A stretch of 64,000 nt of DNA from assembly GCA_021783235.1 (NCBI GenBank), contig JAJXUD010000015.1:1-64000 (forward strand). The letters run 5' to 3'. Shown piece by piece: positions 1-9,297 of the stretch; positions within the stretch are counted from its first letter, which is position 1, and every line of letters begins with the position of its first letter. The position numbers and the translations under genes were made by a program. The notes beneath the pieces were generated by a model. It made no database searches. It was not told the origin of the DNA and saw nothing but the letters and a program-made list of their open reading frames with translations. Origin of the DNA: Myxococcales bacterium (lineage in GTDB: Bacteria; Myxococcota; Myxococcia; Myxococcales; JAKAPL01).

Positions 1-58
1 CTCGACGCCGTAGTTCGTCGAGCGACGGCGCGGTGAGCCGCCGCGGAAGCTCACCCGG

Positions 59-89
59 GCGTCCGGGGACCCGAACGGTCCCCGGGCGC
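59..89 (-). terminator. GC hairpin downstream of xseA
   Basis: A 13-bp stem (59-71 with 77-89, one G-T pair) closes a 5-base loop 48 bases after the xseA stop. There is no T-run, so it could be a Rho-independent-like brake, an mRNA 3' end protector or only a stable hairpin. Nothing else is recognisable in 1-136. Confidence 0.35.
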
Positions 90-136
90 CCGCCACCCGC
101 GGGCCCTGGTCCGTCGCCCTGCCCGCGCCGATCGGG

Positions 137-1675
137 CTACTTCCCGCTCACCACGGCCTCGATCTTCTCCTCCTCGAGCCCCCGCTCCCCCTGCCGCAGG
201 CCGAGGACGACCTCGATCGCCTCGCCGGGGGCAACGCCGGCCCTCGAGCGCAGGATCTCGCCGCTCGCGAGGCTGCGGGTGAGGGAGTAGCCGCGCTCGA
301 AGACGCGCTGCGGCGAGATGCCCTCGAGCCGCGCCGCCTGGACCCGAAGGCCCTCGCGCCGCTCCTGGACGAGCCGCCTCCCGGCCGCCTCGACCCGGGA
401 TCGGAGCCCCGCGAGGGCGAGCCGCCGGGGCTCGAGGCCGACGGCGCTCCGCCCGGCCCGCTCGAGCGCGACCCGCCGGCCGCCGAGGCCCCGGAGCCGC
501 TCGAGGAGCTGCGCGCGCGGGCTCGCCGCGTCGAGCCGCTCGCGCAGCGCCCGCAGCGCCTGCCGCCGCCGATCGAGCCCCGTGCGCGCCCCCGCCGCGA
601 GCCCGTCCTCGAGCTCGGCGAGGCCGAGCCGCCGGTCGGCGATCTGGCGGCGGGGATCGCCGAGCCGCGGCTGCAGCCGCAGGATCTTCTGGCGCCGCTC
701 GGAGACGAGGCCGAGCATGGCGCGCCGCAGCCGCTCCGCGAGCTGCGCCCGGCCCGCCGCGAGGTCGGCGCGGACGGGGGCGAGGATCTCGGCCGCGCCG
801 GTGGGCGTCGGGGCGCGCCGGTCGGCGGCGAAGTCCGCGATGGTGAAGTCGATCTCGTGGCCGACCGCGGAGACCACCGGGACCCGGCAGCGGGCGATCG
901 CGCGGGCGACGACCTCCTCGTTGAACGCCCAGAGGTCCTCCATGGAGCCGCCGCCGCGGGTGACCACCACGACGTCGACCTCGCCGCGCTCGGAGAAGGC
1001 GTCGACGGCGCGGGCGATCTCCTCGGCGGCGCCCTCCCCCTGCACCTTCGCCGGCGCGATGAGCACGGGCAGGCGGGGGAAGCGGAGGTGGAGCAGCCGC
1101 AAGAAGTCGCGCAGGGCGGCGCCGGTGGGCGAGGTGACGACGCCGATGCGGCGGGGCAAAAACGGCAGGGGCCGCTTGCGGCGCGGATCGAAGAGCCCCT
1201 CCTTCTCGAGCCGCTCCTTGAGCTGCTCGAAGGCGAGGGCCAGCGCGCCCGCGCCGAGCGGCTCCATCCGCTCCGCGATGAGCTGGTACTTGCCGTGCGG
1301 CGGGTAGAGCTCGATGCGGCCGTGGCAGACCACCTCGAGGCCGTCCTTCGGCTCGAAGCGGAGCCGCTGGGCCGAGGCGCGCCAGAGCACGCCGCCGAGG
1401 GTCGCCCCCGCGTCCTTGAGGGTGAAGTAGAGGTGGCCCGAGCTCTGCCGCCGGCAGTTCGAGATCTCGCCCGAGACGACGACCCGCGGCAGCGCCCCCT
1501 CGAGGAGCCCCTTGATGCGGGCGGTCAGCTCGCTGACGGTGGCCACGGCCTCGGGCGCCTCCGCGGCGGCCGAGGCGGAGACGGCGGCGGGGGCGCTGGC
1601 CTCGGGCGCGGGCCGCCGGGGCGCGTCGACGTCGAAGAGGCCGATCTGGGGGCTTCGGCGCGGCACCCTCGTCAC
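137..1675 (-). CDS. xseA: Exodeoxyribonuclease VII large subunit
   Basis: Large subunit of the ExoVII nuclease, which degrades single-stranded DNA from both ends in the cytoplasm together with small XseB subunits. An Ala-rich N-terminus is followed by an OB fold (about residues 45-135, with GHLYFTLKD) and the catalytic domain carrying VTRGGGSMEDLWAFNEE and AVGHEIDFTIADFAADRRAP; the C-terminal part is the Arg/Leu-rich helical region that binds XseB. I chose GTG at 1675, whose GTGA overlaps the stop of the FHA gene before it; a second in-frame GTG at 1708 would lengthen it by 11 residues. It is last in the Tad/FHA run, so it is probably co-transcribed with genes of unrelated function. xseB is not seen in the window. 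Confidence 0.95.
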   Translation of the reverse strand: MTRVPRRSPQIGLFDVDAPRRPAPEASAPAAVSASAAAEAPEAVATVSELTARIKGLLEGALPRVVVSGEISNCRRQSSGHLYFTLKDAGATLGGVLWRASAQRLRFEPKDGLEVVCHGRIELYPPHGKYQLIAERMEPLGAGALALAFEQLKERLEKEGLFDPRRKRPLPFLPRRIGVVTSPTGAALRDFLRLLHLRFPRLPVLIAPAKVQGEGAAEEIARAVDAFSERGEVDVVVVTRGGGSMEDLWAFNEEVVARAIARCRVPVVSAVGHEIDFTIADFAADRRAPTPTGAAEILAPVRADLAAGRAQLAERLRRAMLGLVSERRQKILRLQPRLGDPRRQIADRRLGLAELEDGLAAGARTGLDRRRQALRALRERLDAASPRAQLLERLRGLGGRRVALERAGRSAVGLEPRRLALAGLRSRVEAAGRRLVQERREGLRVQAARLEGISPQRVFERGYSLTRSLASGEILRSRAGVAPGEAIEVVLGLRQGERGLEEEKIEAVVSGK

Positions 1676-3414
1676 TCCGCCGGCTTGCCGCCGAGCTGCG
1701 AGATCCACGACTGCGCCTTCTGATGGTCGATCGAGCCCGGCCCCGTCATGGCGACGACGAGCCGGAAGTTGCGGACGGCGGCGGCGGGATCGCCGTTCTC
1801 CATCTGGCCGTACGCGGTGAGGAAGAGCTCGTGGGCGTCGGTGGAGAGCCGGCCGAGCTGCTCCTTCGACTGATCGTCACCCGGGAAGGCCTGCTGGGCC
1901 GACGAGAAGTGGCGGAAGGCCCGCTCGAACTGGCGGCTCGAACGGGCCTGCAGGCCGAGCCGGTCGTGCTCCTGGGCGAGCAGCCGCCCGCTCGAGACGG
2001 CCATCGAGCCGTCGGCGCCACCGATGCGGACGGCGAGGTCGTGGGCCAGCGCGAGATCGTCGACGGCCGCCTGCGACCGGCGCGCCTGCACGGCCGCCTT
2101 GCCGCGCTGGAAGGCCGAGCTGAAGGTCGAGACGTCCGCGAGCAGCCGCCCCGCCGGGGCCGCGTCGGCGCCGCTCGCGCTCCGGAGGACCGCGAAGGCG
2201 CCGGCCACGTCGCCGTTGCGAAAGAGCCCCCGCGCCTGCCCGACGGGGCCGCGCTCGAGGCGGAGCTGGGCCGCGTGCTCGGCCTCCATCCGGGCGCGCT
2301 CGGCCGCGGTGGCCCGCTGGAGCGCCGTGGCCGAGGCGAGCTTCGGCTGGAGCGCGATCGCCTCGGGCTGCGCGGGATCCGCGGCGAGCGCCTGATCCAT
2401 GAGCGCCTTCGCCCCCGCGAGGTCTCCCGCCGCGAGCTTCTGCCCAGCCTGGGCGGCCACCGCCGCCACGGCCGCGTTGATCTTGCCCTGGAGCTCCGCC
2501 GCCGCGTCGGAGAGGAGGCTGCCAGATCCGACGAGCTTGATCTCCCGCTCGGCGGAGGTCAGATCGCCCTTCTGCAGCGCCGCCGAGGCGGCGTCGAGGT
2601 GGCGCTGGTTCTCGATCTCGGCCGTGACCGTCTCGAGGTAGCGCCGGATCTCGGGGTTGTCCGGGTCGTCCTGCTGCACCTTGAGCAGGAGCTCCTTCGC
2701 CGGCTCCCACTTCTGGGCGAGGACGAGCTTGCGGGCCTCGGCGAAGCGGTCGGGCCCCGCGCCGGTGAGGACCCTGGCCGCGCCGCCGCTGCCCATCGCG
2801 GCCTTGACGGCGGCGATGGCGACGAGCAGCGCCACGGTGGCCGTGGCGGCGATGAGGAGCCGCCGCCGGCTCCGGGCGGCCGGATCGGCGCGCTGCGCCG
2901 CCTCGCCCTCCTCGGCCTCCCCGGGATCGGGCTCGGCGGGCGCCTCCACGAACTGCAGCTCGAGGCCGCCGAGCTCGACGAGATCGCCGTCGTGGAGCAG
3001 CACCTCCTCGATGGCGAGGCCGTTGACGCGCGTGCCGTTGTTGCCGCCGCCGTCGGCGATGAGCCAGCCGTCGGGGACCCGGCGCATCCGCGCGTGCAGG
3101 CGCGAGATGCTGATGTCCGAGATGACGACGTCGCTGCCGGGATCGCGCCCGATCGAGACCTCGGTGCCGCGCAGCGGGAACTCCATCCCCTGCCGGCGGC
3201 CGCGCGTCATGACGAGCCGCGCCTTCGCCGCCGGCTGCAGCGCGCGAGCGTCGATGAGCATCGTCTGCTCGCTGCCCGCCCGCTTGCCCCTTCCGCCCGC
3301 GGTGTCGAAGAGGACCGTCGAATCCTCCCGGGACGGCGCCTCGGCCAGCCGGCCGCCTCCGGTGGGCGCCTTTCTCGGCGGGCGCTTCCCTGGCACTCGG
3401 TCGTTCGGGGGCAT
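1672..3414 (-). CDS. FHA-domain membrane protein with TPR-like C-terminus
   Basis: Predicted signalling or scaffold protein, 580 aa. Residues 64-157 form an FHA phosphothreonine-binding domain (VSIGRDPGSDVVISD, SRLHARM, NNGTRVNG), residues 185-205 are a single membrane helix, and residues 215-575 are Ala-rich helical repeats of TPR type (for example LLLKVQQDDPDNPEIRRYL). The N-terminus carries two short Thr motifs, TVLFD at 33 and TMLID at 51, which could be kinase targets read by FHA domains; that is inference. The topology would put the FHA domain in the cytoplasm and the repeats outside the membrane. It starts 6 bases after the preceding FHA gene and follows tadB/tadC, so a role in regulating or assembling the Tad-type machine is likely but not shown. 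ATG start. Confidence 0.85.
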   Translation of the reverse strand: MPPNDRVPGKRPPRKAPTGGGRLAEAPSREDSTVLFDTAGGRGKRAGSEQTMLIDARALQPAAKARLVMTRGRRQGMEFPLRGTEVSIGRDPGSDVVISDISISRLHARMRRVPDGWLIADGGGNNGTRVNGLAIEEVLLHDGDLVELGGLELQFVEAPAEPDPGEAEEGEAAQRADPAARSRRRLLIAATATVALLVAIAAVKAAMGSGGAARVLTGAGPDRFAEARKLVLAQKWEPAKELLLKVQQDDPDNPEIRRYLETVTAEIENQRHLDAASAALQKGDLTSAEREIKLVGSGSLLSDAAAELQGKINAAVAAVAAQAGQKLAAGDLAGAKALMDQALAADPAQPEAIALQPKLASATALQRATAAERARMEAEHAAQLRLERGPVGQARGLFRNGDVAGAFAVLRSASGADAAPAGRLLADVSTFSSAFQRGKAAVQARRSQAAVDDLALAHDLAVRIGGADGSMAVSSGRLLAQEHDRLGLQARSSRQFERAFRHFSSAQQAFPGDDQSKEQLGRLSTDAHELFLTAYGQMENGDPAAAVRNFRLVVAMTGPGSIDHQKAQSWISQLGGKPAE

Positions 3415-3420
3415 CGCGGG

Positions 3421-4761
3421 TCACTCGAGCTTCGCCATCCAGCTCCGCGCCTTCTCGTAGCAGGGATGGTCGTTCGTGGGGAAGTGGGCCACGATGTCGT
3501 TCAGCGCATCCATCGCCGCCGCCCCACCCTTCGTGATGAGCGCCTGCTTCGCGGTGAAGAGCATCTGGTGGCAGCGCTTGTCGAGCCGAATCGTGACCTC
3601 CTTCAGCCGCTCGTGGACGAGGTTGCTCAGGTTCGCGGGCGGCACCGGGATGGCCGCGAGGATGAGCCGCGCCCTCTTGTAGTGGATCCAGGCGTCGTGC
3701 AGGTTCGAGGCGTAGACCTGCTCGCTCTCGAGCTTGCTCTGGGCGAGATCGAACTCCTGCTGCGCCTGCCGCGTCAGCTCGGCCGGCGTCCCCGAGGGCA
3801 GGCTCTCCTGCTCGAGCCAGAGGCGGGAGACCTCCCAGTTCGTGGGCGGGTGGCGGAGGTTCACGAACTCGACGAGGTTCTCGTCGTTGGGCTTGAGCAG
3901 GCGGCGGTCCAGCGTCCAGTCGAGCTCGTGCGACTCGCCGAAGGTCGCGCTCAGGTAGGCGAGGTGGCGACCGTTGATTCGGACCTCGACGTCCTCCGGG
4001 CGCCCGACGAGGTCGACCTGGCAGTGAAGCGTGAGCAGCGACTTGCCGGGCACGGGCTCGGAGAAGTTGAACTCGAAGCGCGCCTTGGCGGGCGTGGTCA
4101 CGTCGACGCCCGGCCCGTCGCCGTAGACCTGCCGATCGGGCGCCGATCCGAGCTCGAAGAGCTGGTCTTGCACGGCGGGGCCGGCGGCCCCCGCCGACGT
4201 GAGCCGCGCGACGAGCGAGAGGACGAGCGAGAGGGCGAGCAGGCCACCCGCGGCGAAGACCGTGATCCGCATCGGCTTCGGCAGCTCCCGCACCCGCTCC
4301 CGGATCCGGGAGAGCGGGCCCGGCGCCGGGCGCCTCGCCATGGGCGCCGCGCCCGGGCGGGCGGCGACGGCGCCCGGGCGGGCCTTCGCGATCGCGCCCG
4401 GAGGCGGCGCCTTGTCCCACTGCGGCAGATCCCCCACCGAGACGATGCGCGTCGAGTTCGGCGCCTCGTCGTGCGCCTGGAAGCGGAAGGTCAACTCGCC
4501 GATCTGGACGAGGTCGCCGTCCCGCAGCTCGATTCGGCGCGTGAGCGGCTCGCCGTTGACGCGGGTGCCGTTCGAGGACTGGAGGTCCTCGACGAGGTGC
4601 CGCTCGCCCTCCACGCTGATGCGCGCGTGCTTGCGCGAGGCCGCCGCGTCCGGGACGACGATGTCGTTCTCGGCCGTCCGCCCGAGCGTCACCTCGTCCT
4701 GGTCGAAGACGTAGCGCCGCCCTCCGTAGCGACCCTCGTCGATGTTCAGCGAGAAGGCCAA
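3421..4761 (-). CDS. FHA-domain membrane protein next to tadC
   Basis: 446 aa. An FHA domain lies at the extreme N-terminus (residues 4-95: TLGRTAENDIVVPD, SRKHARI, SSNGTRVNG), followed by a Pro/Ala-rich linker, one membrane helix (165-187) and a C-terminal region of about 250 residues resembling a small beta domain plus helical repeats. The start is TTG 7 bases after the tadC stop; it is preferred because FHA strand beta-1 begins immediately and no ATG is available. Paralogous in layout to the next gene (FHA, helix, periplasmic repeats), although the FHA position relative to the N-terminus differs. Likely a phospho-dependent partner of the Tad-like apparatus; the phosphorylating kinase is unknown. 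Confidence 0.83.
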   Translation of the reverse strand: MAFSLNIDEGRYGGRRYVFDQDEVTLGRTAENDIVVPDAAASRKHARISVEGERHLVEDLQSSNGTRVNGEPLTRRIELRDGDLVQIGELTFRFQAHDEAPNSTRIVSVGDLPQWDKAPPPGAIAKARPGAVAARPGAAPMARRPAPGPLSRIRERVRELPKPMRITVFAAGGLLALSLVLSLVARLTSAGAAGPAVQDQLFELGSAPDRQVYGDGPGVDVTTPAKARFEFNFSEPVPGKSLLTLHCQVDLVGRPEDVEVRINGRHLAYLSATFGESHELDWTLDRRLLKPNDENLVEFVNLRHPPTNWEVSRLWLEQESLPSGTPAELTRQAQQEFDLAQSKLESEQVYASNLHDAWIHYKRARLILAAIPVPPANLSNLVHERLKEVTIRLDKRCHQMLFTAKQALITKGGAAAMDALNDIVAHFPTNDHPCYEKARSWMAKLE

Positions 4762-4768
4762 GCGTCGA

Positions 4769-5680
4769 TCACATCCCGAACTTGAACTGGAAGATGACGG
4801 GGCCGAAGAGCACGAGGAACACGGTGGGCATGATGCAGAGGACGAGCGGCCCGAGCATCTTGACCGGCGCCTCCCCGGCGAGCTTCTCGGCGCGCTGGCT
4901 CCGCTCGACGCGCAGCTGCGCCGACTGGATGCGGAGCACCTTGCCGAGCGGCGTCCCCATCTTGTCGGCCTGGATGAGCGCCGAGACGAAGGTGCTGAGC
5001 GCGGTGAGGTTCACGCGATCGACCATCATCTTGAGCGAATCGGCCCGGGTCTTGCCCATCTTGAGCTGCCGCAGCACGAGCGCGAGCTCCTCGAGCAGGG
5101 GCCCCTTGCGGCCGCGCTCGACCACCTTGGCGAGCGCCGCGGTGAAGTCGAGCCCGGCCTCCACCGAGAGCGTCAGCAGGTCGAGGTTGTAGGGGAGCGC
5201 CCGCGTGATGAGCAGGTGGCGCTTCTTCACCTGGTCGTTCAGCCACTGGTTCGGCAGGAAGACGCCGACGGCGAGCGCGATGGCCGGCAGCCAGACGAGG
5301 CCCAGCCCGTTCTGAAAGTAGAACCAGAGGCCGAGGATGCAGCCGCCCGCGACGCCGAGCTCCTGCAGCGCGATGAAGTCCTCGGGGCGCCGCAGGACGG
5401 TGTCGCGCATGTCGAGCCCCGCCATGATCATCTTGCGCTTGAGCGCCGCGGCCCGCTGGGCGGACAAGAACCGCTGGCTGAACTTCGCGAGGCGGCGGAT
5501 GAGCACCTGCTCGATCGCCATCACCGCGCTCGGGTTCTCCTGCTTGCCGACCTCCTCGAAGAACTGCTGCAGGCCCGCCTGGTAGAGGCCGACGCCGAGC
5601 ATGAGGAAGGCGCCGCCGATCGCCAGGCCGAAGAGCGGCGGGACGGAGATCTCGCGGAGGGTGTCGAGGACGCGTTCCAT
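4769..5680 (-). CDS. tadC: Flp/Tad pilus inner-membrane platform protein TadC
   Basis: Inner-membrane platform protein of the type IVc (Flp/Tad) pilus, which works with TadB and the TadA ATPase to polymerise pilin. 303 aa, close to the family norm. A first hydrophobic helix sits at about 17-37, a second pair near 100-130, and the T2SSF/GspF domain occupies about 145-270 (AALAKVVERGRKGPLLEEL, MVDRVNLTALSTFVSALIQ), ending in a C-terminal membrane helix. ATG start 3 bases after tadB. TadA, secretin and prepilin genes are absent from the window, so the rest of the machine must lie elsewhere. Confidence 0.9.
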   Translation of the reverse strand: MERVLDTLREISVPPLFGLAIGGAFLMLGVGLYQAGLQQFFEEVGKQENPSAVMAIEQVLIRRLAKFSQRFLSAQRAAALKRKMIMAGLDMRDTVLRRPEDFIALQELGVAGGCILGLWFYFQNGLGLVWLPAIALAVGVFLPNQWLNDQVKKRHLLITRALPYNLDLLTLSVEAGLDFTAALAKVVERGRKGPLLEELALVLRQLKMGKTRADSLKMMVDRVNLTALSTFVSALIQADKMGTPLGKVLRIQSAQLRVERSQRAEKLAGEAPVKMLGPLVLCIMPTVFLVLFGPVIFQFKFGM

Positions 5681-5683
5681 GGC

Positions 5684-6529
5684 TCAGACGTCGATGTTGA
5701 CGATGCGCATGATCATGAACCAGCCGAGGACGATGCCGATGAGGCAGACGAGGACGAGCCCCCAGCCGAAGGGGTGGTGCAGCATCGGCTGCATGAGGTC
5801 CGGGCGCATGAAGTTCAGGATCACCCCCATCGCGAGCGGCATCATCGAGACGATCATCCCCTGCATCTTCCCCTGGGAGGTCACCGCCTTGATCTTTCCC
5901 TCGAGCCTCATCCGCTCCCGAATGGTCGTGGAGATGGTCTCGAACATCTCGGCCATGTTGCCGCCGAGCTGCTTCGCGATGTTGGTGGAGGTCACGGTGA
6001 GATCGAGGTCCTCGCTGCCCACCCGCTTCGCCATGTTGACGAGCGCCTCCTCGAGCGGCAGGCCGAGCTTGAGCTCTCGGATCGTCAGGCTGAACTCCTG
6101 GCCGAGCGGCGGCGGCGACTCCTTCGCCACCTGCTCCATGGCCTGCTGGAAGGTGAGGCCCGCCTTGAGGGCGCCCGAGAGCTGCTGGAGCACCTCCACG
6201 AGCTGCTTGTTGAACTTCTCGATGCGCCGCTTGCGGAAGGCCCGGACCGCGATGAGCGGCAAGAAGAAGCCGACCAGTCCGCCGAGGAGCCCCGCGCCGA
6301 TGCCGCCGATGAGCGCTCCGCCCAGGGCGAAGAGCCCCATCACGCACAGGTTCAGGACGAAGACGGTGCGGGCGTCGACGAAGAGAAACATGTTGGAGAG
6401 GTCGCCGACCGAGCTGACGACGTACTTCTCCTCGTAGCGCCGCAGCGCCTTCATCAGCGTGTCGTAGATCACGAGCGAGAAGAAGAAGACGGAGCCGGTG
6501 ATCAGGATGAGGACGACGGACGCCAGCAT
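5684..6529 (-). CDS. tadB: Flp/Tad pilus inner-membrane platform protein TadB
   Basis: Partner of TadC in the Tad platform. 281 aa: N-terminal membrane helix (about 2-24), a second hydrophobic pair near 75-105 (GLFALGGALIGGIGAGLLGG), the T2SSF domain at about 115-240 (LSGALKAGLTFQQAMEQVA, GGNMAEMFETISTTIRER) and two helices at the C-terminus. ATG start with an AGGAG sequence 7 bases upstream (6536-6540), directly after the cpaB stop. Confidence 0.9.
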   Translation of the reverse strand: MLASVVLILITGSVFFFSLVIYDTLMKALRRYEEKYVVSSVGDLSNMFLFVDARTVFVLNLCVMGLFALGGALIGGIGAGLLGGLVGFFLPLIAVRAFRKRRIEKFNKQLVEVLQQLSGALKAGLTFQQAMEQVAKESPPPLGQEFSLTIRELKLGLPLEEALVNMAKRVGSEDLDLTVTSTNIAKQLGGNMAEMFETISTTIRERMRLEGKIKAVTSQGKMQGMIVSMMPLAMGVILNFMRPDLMQPMLHHPFGWGLVLVCLIGIVLGWFMIMRIVNIDV

Positions 6530-6547
6530 TGCGATCTCCTGCGGCGG

Positions 6548-7333
6548 CTACTTGCCGCCTTGGATGATCTCGGGCTGCAGGTTCTTGCGACGCTGCTCGA
6601 GTGCCTTCGCGCGCTCGCCGGTCAGCAGCGTCTGCGCGGTGGTGCGCACGCGCTCCCCCTGCGTCTCGAGGTCGTCCTCGTTGCGCAGGCTCAAGGAGAT
6701 CTTCCCGAGGTCCTCGGCGAGGTTCAGGATCTCGGCCTCCTCGGGCAGCATGAGCAGCGTCACGTTGGTGTAGTGCCGGTCCTCCTCCGAGAGGAGGTTC
6801 ATGTTGGTGTTTCCGGTGATCTTGCCGGTCGCGAGCACGAGCATGTTCTGCAGGAGCGTCATGGTGGAGAGCATGCCCTGCGGATCGCGGAAGGTCGCGA
6901 TGACGTCGACGTGGTCGTTCGGCCGAATCCAGCCGCCGACCGCGTCCTTGTCGGTCGCCCCGACGGTCACCGCGCGGAAGTTCTTCTGGACGGCCTTCGA
7001 GAGCCGCTCGAGCCCCTTGCTCGACTCGAACTGCGTCCAGAGGAGTGGGTCGCCGCGCTTGAGGTTCACGAGCACCTTCTGGCCGATGACGTAGTTGTAG
7101 TTCTCGGGCTTGATGACGCTCGGCGTGACGAACTGGCTCGGCAGCGGGCGCTGGGCGACCATGTCCGTGGTGAGCGTGCTCCCCTCGTCGATGTCCTGCG
7201 AGGCGACGATGATGGGGACGAGGTTCCATCCCCTGCGGGCCGAGCGTTGGGCTTCGCGCAAGTCGATGTAGCCGAGCAGGGCCGCCCCGACGCCCAGCAC
7301 GACCGCAATCACGAGTGGCGTTCTTCCCTTCAT
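6548..7333 (-). CDS. cpaB: Flp pilus assembly protein CpaB/RcpC
   Basis: Periplasmic/inner-membrane assembly factor of Flp/Tad systems, thought to act on the secretin channel. 261 aa from the chosen start: one N-terminal membrane helix (LVIAVVLGVGAALLGY), a SAF domain (VASQDIDEGSTLTTDMVAQR) and the RcpC/CpaB C-terminal domain (RAVTVGATDKDAVGGWIRP, DVIATFRD). ATG at 7333 is preferred over an upstream in-frame codon at 7408 because AGGAG lies 10 bases before it and the membrane helix follows at once. It starts 50 bases after the histidine kinase stop and is the first of the three Tad genes. Confidence 0.9.
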   Translation of the reverse strand: MKGRTPLVIAVVLGVGAALLGYIDLREAQRSARRGWNLVPIIVASQDIDEGSTLTTDMVAQRPLPSQFVTPSVIKPENYNYVIGQKVLVNLKRGDPLLWTQFESSKGLERLSKAVQKNFRAVTVGATDKDAVGGWIRPNDHVDVIATFRDPQGMLSTMTLLQNMLVLATGKITGNTNMNLLSEEDRHYTNVTLLMLPEEAEILNLAEDLGKISLSLRNEDDLETQGERVRTTAQTLLTGERAKALEQRRKNLQPEIIQGGK

Positions 7334-7383
7334 CGGATGCGCGCTCCTCCGGCCCGGGGGCCAGTGCTCGAGTGTCCGCGATG

Positions 7384-9267
7384 TTACCCCAAATCCCCCT
7401 GGGACCAAGCATCCGCGGGCGGACCAGCCGAAGGGAGGGGCGCTTCCTCATGGAGCGGAAGCGAGAGCGTGAAGCAGGTTCCCTTCCCCGGCCGCGAGGA
7501 GAAGCCGATCTCGCCCCCGTGCTCCTCGGCGATCTTCTTGCAGAGCGCGAGGCCGAGCCCCGTGCCCCCGGCCTTGCCGTGGCTGACGAACTCCTCGAAG
7601 AGCCGCCCCTGGATCTCCGGCGGGATGCCGGAGCCGGTGTCCTCGCAGCTCAGGAGCCAGCGGTCGCCCTCGCGCTCGGAGCGCAGCACGAGGCTCCCCC
7701 CGCCCGGCATCGCCTGGACCGCATTGCGCACGAGGTTGAAGACGACGCGCTTGACCTTCGCCTCGTCGCAGCGAACGTGCCCCTGCCACGAGCGGACCAG
7801 CTCGAACGAGATCGGCCGCCCGGCGAGGTCGTGGCGCAGAAACTCCTCCATCTCGTCGAGGAGCTCGGTCACCGACAGCCGACGGATGAGGAGCGCCCGC
7901 TCGCCTCGCACGAAGGCGAGCACCTCGCCCGTCATCGAGGAGACGAGATCCACCTGCCTGAGGATCGTCTCGCCCGAGCGGCGGCGCTGCTCGGGGTCGA
8001 GCTCGCGCTCGAGGAGCTGGGCGTGGCCCGAGACGATGGTCATCGGGGTCCGCAGGTCGTGCAGGAGCCCCGAGAGCATCTGGCCGACGAGCTGGAGCCG
8101 GCCGCGCCGCTCCTGCTCGGCGCGGCCGCGCGTCCGGTGGATCGCCCGCGCGGCCTGGCCCGCGACGAGCGTCGCGAGCCGCAGATCCTCCTCGTCGAAG
8201 GGGCCGCCCTTCTTGTTGAGGAGCTCGAGCGCGCCGAGCCGCGCGCCGTCCCAGGCGATCGGAACGGCGAGCGCGCTCGCGATGGGATAGCCGAGGGCCT
8301 GGGCGATGCCCGCATCGAACCTAGGGTCGCTCGCGGGGTCGTTCGTCAGGATCGACTTTCCCGACGCCGCTGCCGCGCCGACGAGGCCCCGCCCCGACGC
8401 GAGCGTCGTGCGAACGATCCGCGAGCTCTGCTCGCCGACGGCCGAGTGGAAGAAGAGATCGCCGCCGCCCTCCTCTCGGGCGAGCAGGACCGAACCCGCC
8501 TGGGCGCCCGAGAGGGCCACCGCCTTCTGGAGGATGGCGTCGAGCAACGGGTCGACGTCCCGGGCGAGCGAGACCTCCTGCTCGACCTCGTAGAGCGCGT
8601 CGATCTCTCGCAGCGCCTTCTCGAGCCGCCGCTGCGCGGCCTCGAGGGCGGCGTTCTTCTCGACGACCGCCTGGTAGAGGCGACCGTTCTCGATCGCCGC
8701 GGCGATCTGGCCCGCGAGCGCGAGGGCGAGCTCCTCGTCCTCGGCCCCGAACGAGCCGTCCCGCTTGTTCAGCGCCTGCAGGACGCCGACCGGGTCGCCG
8801 GCTCGAGAGTGCAACGGAACCGCGAGCACCGAGCGGGTTCGATAGCCGGTCGCCCGGTCGAAGCTCGGATCGAAGCGGGGGTCCGCGTAGGCGTCTTGCA
8901 CCAAGACGGGCCGACCGAGCTTCAGCGCCGCTCCGACGAGCCCCCGATCGTCGGGGATGCGGAGCAGCTCCTGCCCGGCGGAGGGCCCACCCCCGCCCTC
9001 CTCCACCCGAGGCTGGCGCGGCCCCTCCCCCAACCCTTGCGCGACCCTGGACCAGAGCTCGCGCCGCTCCGCATCGTGGACGAAGACCGTGCAGCGCTCG
9101 GCGTCGAGGAGCCGGCCGCCATGGGCCACGACGAGCCGCAAGAGCAGGTCGAGGTTCAGCGTCGATCCGAGCGCCCGGCCGATCTCGAGGATCGACGAGA
9201 GCCGCTCGGCCTCGGTGGAACCCGCCCCCTGGAGAGGGGGCGACGGAGTGCCCCGGGCCTCGGACAT
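7384..9267 (-). CDS. Double-GAF sensor histidine kinase
   Basis: Soluble histidine kinase of about 627 aa. Two GAF sensor domains lie at about 20-200 and 230-385, joined by a coiled coil (ENGRLYQAVVEKNAALEAAQ). The HisKA phosphoacceptor His is in LLHDLRTPMT (about residue 403), and the ATPase domain has an N-box (FNLVRNAVQAM), DTGSGIPPEI and GGTGLGLALCKK. No membrane helix or receiver domain. ATG at 9267 is chosen; GTG at 9276 would add three residues. It sits between a diguanylate cyclase and cpaB in the same direction, suggesting a two-component input to the Tad genes; no response regulator is nearby. Confidence 0.9.
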   Translation of the reverse strand: MSEARGTPSPPLQGAGSTEAERLSSILEIGRALGSTLNLDLLLRLVVAHGGRLLDAERCTVFVHDAERRELWSRVAQGLGEGPRQPRVEEGGGGPSAGQELLRIPDDRGLVGAALKLGRPVLVQDAYADPRFDPSFDRATGYRTRSVLAVPLHSRAGDPVGVLQALNKRDGSFGAEDEELALALAGQIAAAIENGRLYQAVVEKNAALEAAQRRLEKALREIDALYEVEQEVSLARDVDPLLDAILQKAVALSGAQAGSVLLAREEGGGDLFFHSAVGEQSSRIVRTTLASGRGLVGAAAASGKSILTNDPASDPRFDAGIAQALGYPIASALAVPIAWDGARLGALELLNKKGGPFDEEDLRLATLVAGQAARAIHRTRGRAEQERRGRLQLVGQMLSGLLHDLRTPMTIVSGHAQLLERELDPEQRRRSGETILRQVDLVSSMTGEVLAFVRGERALLIRRLSVTELLDEMEEFLRHDLAGRPISFELVRSWQGHVRCDEAKVKRVVFNLVRNAVQAMPGGGSLVLRSEREGDRWLLSCEDTGSGIPPEIQGRLFEEFVSHGKAGGTGLGLALCKKIAEEHGGEIGFSSRPGKGTCFTLSLPLHEEAPLPSAGPPADAWSQGDLG

Positions 9268-9297
9268 CGGAGCCACAGTCTAACAGACCCGCCCCCG

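Noticed and set aside
1723-4785. Long plus-strand open frame of about 1000 codons across the two FHA genes
   Set aside because: It is antisense to clearly conserved proteins; long open frames on the opposite strand are expected at this GC content and the translation has only low-complexity Arg/Glu/Leu text.
4742-8290. Plus-strand frame of about 1180 codons over the Tad genes
   Set aside because: Shadow of cpaB/tadB/tadC and the histidine kinase; no domain or signal recognised.
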